DNA from: Verrucomicrobiota bacterium
GTDB lineage: Bacteria; Verrucomicrobiota; Verrucomicrobiia; Chthoniobacterales; UBA10450
Length of the DNA: 9,521 nucleotides
Direction of reading: 5' to 3'
Assembly (NCBI GenBank): GCA_003218525.1
Contig: QHNU01000064.1
Location: forward strand, 1 to 9,521
Shown: positions 5,703 to 9,521 of the stretch, piece after piece
How the letters are laid out: each line of letters opens with the position of its first letter
How positions within the stretch are numbered: the stretch's first letter is position 1
Notes under the pieces: model-generated
The model's input: only the letters and a program-made list of their open reading frames with translations
What the model was told of the DNA's origin: nothing
The model's database searches: none
Position numbers and translations under genes: made by a program

Positions 5703-6092
5703 CTCGGTGAACAGATCGCCTACCAGCATTTCACTAATCTGCGCTAGCGTTGCTTTTCCGCCGAGGCTTTCCAGAATATTACGAACGACTGCTGCCGGAT
5801 CCGATTTCAGCAGGGCTTTGATTGCATCCGGCTCACTCGTCTTTCGGGCGAGGAAATGCTCCGGTGGAATGGGAGTGAGATTTTCCGCTGCGTAGGCCAG
5901 CTGCATCGGGTGATTCGGCTTGTTTGTGAAATCGATTACGATCTGATTGAGCAGAAGATTCCATTCGGCCACGCGGCCGAAGCCCCAGCTTTTATGCAAA
6001 CAGAAAGCACCCGGTTTCAGCTGTTCTAATCGTTCGGCAGCCTTGGCCGTGAGCCTTCCCGATTCGACCAGGTTCTCCAGTTCAGCATCCAT
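5682..6092 (-). CDS. greA: N-terminal part of the GreA-family factor
   Basis: This open frame of 136 codons starts at ATG 6090-6092. The product has a helical start (MDAELENLVESGRLTAKAAERLEQL), then a beta-rich segment with CLHKSWGFGRVAEWNLLLNQIVIDF (residues ~31-55) and HPMQLAYAAENLTPIPPEHFLARK. The WGFGRV region recalls the small beta-barrel of CarD/TRCF-type RNA-polymerase-interacting domains, but this is only a resemblance. The stop comes directly after TEWKRW and is created by the first boundary of the 20-bp duplication. No strong Shine-Dalgarno site is seen; a hyphenated palindrome (6094-6110) abuts the start codon. Alone it lacks the GreA catalytic coiled coil. Confidence 0.8.
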   Translation of the reverse strand: MDAELENLVESGRLTAKAAERLEQLKPGAFCLHKSWGFGRVAEWNLLLNQIVIDFTNKPNHPMQLAYAAENLTPIPPEHFLARKTSEPDAIKALLKSDPAAVVRNILESLGGKATLAQISEMLVGDLFTETEWKRW

Positions 6093-6093
6093 T

Positions 6094-6110
6094 TAGGGTT
6101 GTCCACCCTA
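6094..6110. promoter_or_regulatory. Hyphenated palindrome in the divergent greA/TerC interval
   Basis: Arms tagggt (6094-6099) and accccta-like accct-a (6105-6110) flank a 5-nt centre. The dyad begins one base before the greA-family start codon, so in its mRNA it would cover the ribosome-binding region. It could be an operator or a translation-affecting hairpin. Nothing beyond the symmetry supports this. Confidence 0.3.
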
Positions 6111-6199
6111 CGAAAAAGGCTTCATCATGCGAGCCAAAATTGGCGGAATGCAGCCGTTTGCCGTTGCGGCAATTAGCGCGACGTGAAACGGTTGCGCCT

Positions 6200-7051
6200 G
6201 TGTCGACCAGCATTTGGTTTTGGATTACGTTCCATATTGGTGTTTTCATTGCACTGGCAGTCGACCTGGCTCAATTCAAGCACCGTGATCGCGAGTTAAG
6301 CATGCGCGCCGCCGCGCGGCGGACCCTGCTCTGGATCGCACTTTCACTCGCCTTCAGCTTAGTCGTAATGCGCCTGCAGGGGGCCGAGCGCGCGCTCGAT
6401 TTCCTTACGGGTTATCTGATCGAATACTCGCTGAGTGTCGACAATATCTTTGTTTTCGTTCTCATCTTCGCCTATTTCAAAGTGCCGCCGATCTCGCACC
6501 ATCGCGTGCTGGTCTGGGGAATTGTAGGCGCACTGGTCATGCGCGGCATCATGATCTGGCTCGGCGTTAACCTGGTCGAGCGCTTTCACTTTGTTCTCTA
6601 CATTTTCGGCGCCTTCCTGGTCCTCACCGCTATTCGCATGGCTTTTGGCAAACGCGACGAAACAGAATTCGGCGAGAGCTGGGTCTTGCGCATTTGTCGC
6701 AAGCTTGTGCCAGTTACGCCCGAATTCCGAGAATCGCATTTTACGGCACGCATCGACGGGCGCCTCATGCTCACTCCGCTTGCCCTGGTGCTGCTTGTGA
6801 TCGACGTGATGGACCTCATCTTCGCGGTTGACTCGATCCCCGCGGTCTTCGCCATCACCACCGATACGTTTATTGTTTATACCTCCAACATCTGCGCTAT
6901 TCTCGGGCTGCGGTCTCTCTATTTCCTGCTCGCGAATCTGATGAATCGCTTCATTTATCTAAAAACCGGCCTCTCCATCATCCTCGTTCTCATGTTTATC
7001 CGATCCCAAATTACCTCTCCCTGCTCGTCGTCATCGTCGCCCTGGCTTTGA
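6200..7051 (+). CDS. TerC-family integral membrane protein with displaced C-terminus
   Basis: This is a multi-pass inner-membrane protein of the TerC/Alx family, linked in other bacteria to tellurite resistance and manganese or other metal-ion handling. The substrate here is unknown. Family hallmarks are WFWITFHIGVFIALAVDLA at the start, EYSLSVDNIFVFVLIFAYF in the middle, and IDVMDLIFAVDSIPAVFAIT with its conserved aspartates, followed by TSNICAILGLRSLYFLLANLMNRFIYLKTGLSIIL. The GTG at 6200 is preferred because family members begin just before this first helix; a TTG at 6140 would add 20 non-conserved residues. The last ~18 residues (RSQITSPCSSSSSPWL) do not fit a membrane protein, whereas an overlapping frame encodes the expected final helix to 7110. 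A small deletion near 6992-6999 is likely. The gene is divergent from the GreA-family gene. Confidence 0.88.
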   Translation: MSTSIWFWITFHIGVFIALAVDLAQFKHRDRELSMRAAARRTLLWIALSLAFSLVVMRLQGAERALDFLTGYLIEYSLSVDNIFVFVLIFAYFKVPPISHHRVLVWGIVGALVMRGIMIWLGVNLVERFHFVLYIFGAFLVLTAIRMAFGKRDETEFGESWVLRICRKLVPVTPEFRESHFTARIDGRLMLTPLALVLLVIDVMDLIFAVDSIPAVFAITTDTFIVYTSNICAILGLRSLYFLLANLMNRFIYLKTGLSIILVLMFIRSQITSPCSSSSSPWL

Positions 7052-7110
7052 CAATCGGCGTCTCGATAGTCGTGACAAAGAACCGCGCGGCGCCCGATAT
7101 CCGAAAATGA
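6994..7110 (+). pseudogene. Out-of-frame C-terminal helix of the TerC-family gene
   Basis: Reading from 6994 gives VYPIPNYLSLLVVIVALALT and then a further hydrophobic and basic tail (ending PDIRK), with a TGA at 7108-7110. This is what a TerC protein should contain after its GLSIILVL helix: a short loop with Y-x-I-P, then a last membrane helix. The bases joining the two frames (ctcatgtttatccg) lack the usual V/G-V-K-M-L-L codons. About eight codons, plus a number of bases not divisible by three, therefore appear to be missing. Confidence 0.7.
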
Positions 7111-7154
7111 AGTGTTGCGCTAGATAACCCTGATTTGGTTCACTACACCTGCGT

Positions 7155-7559
7155 ATGAAAACTGTTATCGTCCTTCTGGCCGGCGCCGCCATCGCAACCA
7201 GTGCGGTCGCCGATATTCAGGATCCGCCATCGAACGACTATGGTCCCACACGCAAGCTCGGCCGTGGTATGGCGAATTTTTTCATCGCACCAGCCGAAAT
7301 TCCCGTAACGATTGCCAAAATTAATACTGACGAAGGTAATGCGGCCGCAGCCGGTTACGGTGTGGTCCGCGGTTTGGGTCGTTCGGGCGCACGCCATATC
7401 GCTGGGCTGCTCGAGATTTTGCTCTGGCCAGTGCCGGCCTATCGGCAAAGCTATTATCCACTGCTCCCGAGCGATATTCCCTGGATTCACGCTGGCTACT
7501 CGGAATTCCCGCCCGAACTCGGCAACGAGTCCAAATACCCGTACGTCCGCGAGTATTGA
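7155..7559 (+). CDS. Secreted protein, TIGR04073-type (exosortase-associated family)
   Basis: This 134-aa protein has a signal peptide (MKTVIVLLAGAAIATSAVA, with cleavage before DIQDP), so it acts outside the cytoplasm. The mature part has the TIGR04073-like core RKLGRGMANFFIAPAEIPVTIAKINTDEGNAAAAGYGVVRGLGRSGARHIAGLLEILLWPVPAY (residues ~33-96). That family is known mainly from Verrucomicrobiota and relatives carrying exosortase/PEP-CTERM systems, and its biochemical role is unknown. The internal helices are glycine-rich and amphipathic, suggesting membrane association. I see no PEP-CTERM tail; the protein ends with an aromatic-rich, proline-rich stretch to ...YPYVREY. The start is set by the signal peptide, and there is no clear Shine-Dalgarno site. 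It lies 39 bp before the methyltransferase gene. The family assignment is from memory of the motif. Confidence 0.8.
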   Translation: MKTVIVLLAGAAIATSAVADIQDPPSNDYGPTRKLGRGMANFFIAPAEIPVTIAKINTDEGNAAAAGYGVVRGLGRSGARHIAGLLEILLWPVPAYRQSYYPLLPSDIPWIHAGYSEFPPELGNESKYPYVREY

Positions 7560-7598
7560 GGGCCGATCTCCGAGCGCGCGGCCGTCTCGGATAACATC

Positions 7599-8708
7599 GT
7601 GTCCGGAGATCACTTTCTACCTTCGCGAGCCCGAGCGTCTGCCGCGCAACCAGTCCAGCTGACCATCCAGGACGTCGCCTTTGGCGGTCAAGGAGTTGGG
7701 CGAACCAGCGGAAAGGCGATCTTTGTTCCGTACGTCATCGATGGGGAAACCGTCTCGGCACGGGTGGTACGCGAGCACAAGAAATTTCAGGAAGCAGAAC
7801 TCGAGACGGTCGTTGCGAGTTCACCGCATCGGGTCAAGCCGCGCTGCCCCTATTTTGGGCGCTGTGGCGGATGTGTCTACCAGCACATCGAATATGACTA
7901 TCAGCTCGCGCTCAAATGGCGGCAGGTCAAAGAAACATTGCGTCGCATCGGCAAATTGGAAAACGCGCCAATGCGCCCGTTTATCCCCTCACCGCTCGAC
8001 TACGGGTATCGTAATCGGATTACTGTCCACGTTGAGGACGGTGTGATCGGGTTTTTCCGGCGAGAATCGAATACTTTGCTCGACATTGAGCAATGTCCGA
8101 TTGCGTCGACCGAGGTGAACGCTCAATTGGCGCAGCTTCGCGCGACACATCCGCACAATGGTCATTACACACTGCGGGCGCATGATGGCCCGCGGATTTT
8201 CGTCCAGGTGAATGATGCCGTCGCTGCGTCCATGCTCGATTTGGTTGAACGAACAGCCGCGTCAGCTGATCTCCTCATTGATGGCTACTGCGGTGCCGGA
8301 TTTTTTGCAAAACGCTTACGCTCACGTTTCAGAAAAGTGATCGGGATTGATTGGGATCAACACGCGATCGCCGTGGCACAAAGCGACGCCCAACCGAACG
8401 AGGAGTATATCGGAGGGAACATCGAGACGGAACTGCCGCGCTTATTGCAAGAAAATGAAAAATCGCCGGTAGTTATCCTCGATCCCCCCGCCGCTGGACT
8501 AACCGACTGGATCCGCCACGCGCTGCGAGTACATCCGCCTGCACAATTAATCTACATCTCGTGTAATTCCGGAACGCTCGCACGCGATCTTGCCGCAATC
8601 GGAAAAATATTCCGGTGCGACTCAGTTACGCCTCTGGATATGTTTCCGCAGACGGCCGAAATCGAAGTGATTGTCGAACTGTCACCGAGACAATCAGGTA
8701 CGCGATAG
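7599..8708 (+). CDS. rlmD: TrmA/RlmD-family RNA (uracil-5-)-methyltransferase
   Basis: This 369-aa SAM-dependent enzyme forms 5-methyluridine in RNA, most likely 23S rRNA (RlmD/RlmC type), in the cytoplasm. Domain order: an N-terminal TRAM RNA-binding domain (residues ~18-75, QLTIQDVAFGGQGVGR...GETVSARVV); a 4Fe-4S cluster site with C83-x5-C89-x2-C92 and C166; a central RNA-binding region; and a Rossmann methyltransferase with SAM motif DGYCGAGFFA (228-237), DPPAAGL (295-301), the nucleophile C322 in YISCNSGTLARDL, and the general base E356 in FPQTAEIEVIVEL. The motif usually written DPPR has Ala in place of Arg, and the family His before the base is Glu. It is shorter than E. coli RlmD (433 aa). 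The start codon is GTG. The exact target (RlmD, RlmC or TrmA) is not proven. Confidence 0.88.
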   Translation: MSGDHFLPSRARASAAQPVQLTIQDVAFGGQGVGRTSGKAIFVPYVIDGETVSARVVREHKKFQEAELETVVASSPHRVKPRCPYFGRCGGCVYQHIEYDYQLALKWRQVKETLRRIGKLENAPMRPFIPSPLDYGYRNRITVHVEDGVIGFFRRESNTLLDIEQCPIASTEVNAQLAQLRATHPHNGHYTLRAHDGPRIFVQVNDAVAASMLDLVERTAASADLLIDGYCGAGFFAKRLRSRFRKVIGIDWDQHAIAVAQSDAQPNEEYIGGNIETELPRLLQENEKSPVVILDPPAAGLTDWIRHALRVHPPAQLIYISCNSGTLARDLAAIGKIFRCDSVTPLDMFPQTAEIEVIVELSPRQSGTR

Positions 8709-8709
8709 A

Positions 8710-9521
8710 ATGCGCTTGCTAGGGTCCCGCGCCACCGCCGACAGTCTCGACCGCAAAATGGCTGAACCCGCTACTGGGCAGACGGCTGGAGTCCTTCGTC
8801 CGCGCAATCTTGATTGGAGACGCGCAGCGGCGCTGCTTTATGGGGATTGGGGCACGAGCAAAGCCTACGTCATTGGACTGGCGTTTTTAGCGGCCGGCTT
8901 TTCGTCATTGCCGATCATTCTTGCCGTCTGCGTATTGACGGGTTTGGTGGGAATCAATTACGCAGTCATTTGCCGATATTTTCCTGATGGTGGCGGCGTT
9001 TATTCGGCGGCGCGTTCCCAAGGGCGATTGCTCGCAGTGGTCGGTGCGCTGCTCCTAATTGCGGACCTGACCGTAACCGCGGCGCTGAGCGGATGGTCTG
9101 GTCTGACTTATGTCATCGCCGGGGCAGAAGACATTGTTTTCCTCAAATTTCTCAAGGACCACATTGCCTTTGCCACTATCGGGGTGCTGCTCGTTCTCGG
9201 ATTCACGAATTGGTTTGGACCGAAACATTCGGGCACCTTGGCGGTCGCGCTTGCCTTGCCCACCGTGGTCGTCGTCGTCGCGCTGATCGCATTTAGCCTG
9301 CCGTATTTGACGACGCGTTTCCTGGAGCCGCGACACGAAAGTCTCGGTGCGCTCTGGGTTCAGTTTGTGGGCGTAATTCTGGCGCTCTCCGGGGTTGAGG
9401 CGATCGCGAACCTCACCGGCGTAATGAAGCTGGACCCCGGCTCCACACCGGAAAAACCAAGCGTCGCGCGCGAATCGCTTAAAGCCATTACACCGGTCGC
9501 AATCGAAGTCGTGGTCGGCAC
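8710..9521 (+). CDS. APC-superfamily amino-acid permease, N-terminal part (partial)
   Basis: The frame is open from ATG 8710-8712 to the window edge (270 codons) and the gene continues beyond. It encodes an inner-membrane transporter of the amino acid/polyamine/organocation type; the substrate cannot be read from this part. After a hydrophilic N-terminus comes LLYGDWGTSKAYVIGLAFLA, the glycine-containing unwound TM1 region. Further helices then follow (IILAVCVLTGLVGINYAVI, LLAVVGALLLIADLTVTAAL, FATIGVLLVLGFTNWFG, TLAVALALPTVVVVVALIAF, FVGVILALSGVEAIANLTGV). The YFPDGGGVYSAAR loop is typical of APC permeases. An alternative ATG in the same frame is at 8758. The 8710 start lies one base after the methyltransferase stop, suggesting translational coupling. 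Confidence 0.85.
   Translation, partial: MRLLGSRATADSLDRKMAEPATGQTAGVLRPRNLDWRRAAALLYGDWGTSKAYVIGLAFLAAGFSSLPIILAVCVLTGLVGINYAVICRYFPDGGGVYSAARSQGRLLAVVGALLLIADLTVTAALSGWSGLTYVIAGAEDIVFLKFLKDHIAFATIGVLLVLGFTNWFGPKHSGTLAVALALPTVVVVVALIAFSLPYLTTRFLEPRHESLGALWVQFVGVILALSGVEAIANLTGVMKLDPGSTPEKPSVARESLKAITPVAIEVVVG

Larger units (their letters stand above)
4198..6092 (-). pseudogene. greA: GreA-family transcript cleavage factor with long N-terminus, split by frameshift
   Basis: Two minus-strand open frames (5682-6092 and 4198-5697) are the two parts of one gene. They overlap by 16 bp at a perfect 20-bp tandem duplication (5663-5702). The first frame ends ...TEWKRW-stop, and the second contains TEWKRWWTSAKK. 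Deleting one 20-bp copy joins them in frame into about 624 residues. Very long GreA proteins with an extra N-terminal region are known in PVC bacteria such as Chlamydia. Either the gene is truly broken or the duplication is an assembly or sequencing error. Confidence 0.85.

Noticed and set aside
7143..7613. 156-codon minus-strand ORF opposite the TIGR04073-type gene
   Set aside because: The plus strand encodes a protein with a signal peptide and recognisable family core; the minus frame lacks any motif.
9055..9336. 93-codon minus-strand ORF opposite the permease
   Set aside because: It is a low-complexity, polar shadow of a clear multi-helix membrane protein frame on the plus strand.
1..9521. 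Mobile element, CRISPR array, toxin-antitoxin or phage-defence system
   Set aside because: No transposase, integrase, regularly spaced repeats or defence domains were recognised. The DUF853 ATPase is HerA-like but stands alone, without a nuclease or Sir2 partner next to it.

Overview
The window looks like chromosomal DNA of a soil or freshwater Verrucomicrobiota member, perhaps Chthoniobacterales-like. This is inferred from the gene families only. The pointers are a TIGR04073-type exosortase-associated secreted protein, a GreA-type factor with a very long N-terminal extension of the kind known in the PVC superphylum (for example Chlamydia), and several genes without Shine-Dalgarno sites.

Layout. 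Positions 1-600 are the end of an rRNA operon: the 3' end of 23S rRNA, an unusually long spacer of about 300 nt with a boxA-like element, 5S rRNA, and a strong intrinsic terminator. A 49-codon minus-strand ORF with a good Shine-Dalgarno site (771-920) then diverges from a ferritin gene (1016-1528). Two tandem paralogous genes follow (1666-1980 and 2148-2453). They encode small secreted beta-domain proteins, and each has a promoter-like sequence placed so that its mRNA would be nearly leaderless. Convergent to them on the minus strand are a HerA/FtsK-type ATPase of the DUF853 (YjgR) family (2564-4093) and, upstream of it, a GreA-family transcript cleavage factor (4198-6092). The GreA-family gene is split by a perfect 20-bp tandem duplication.

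On the plus strand, diverging from the GreA gene, lies a TerC-family membrane protein (about 6200-7051). Its natural C-terminus continues in another frame to 7110, which suggests a small deletion. Next come the TIGR04073-type secreted protein (7155-7559), a TrmA/RlmD-type rRNA uracil-5-methyltransferase (7599-8708), and the start of an APC-type amino-acid permease (8710 to the window edge).

How the genes relate. This is mostly housekeeping: translation (rRNA and its methyltransferase), transcription (GreA), iron storage (ferritin) and membrane functions. I see no defence system, mobile element, CRISPR array or biosynthetic cluster. The most notable observations are two frame-breaking lesions in neighbouring divergent genes, a perfect 20-bp inverted repeat that swallows the 5' end of 5S rRNA, and the leaderless tandem secreted paralogues.
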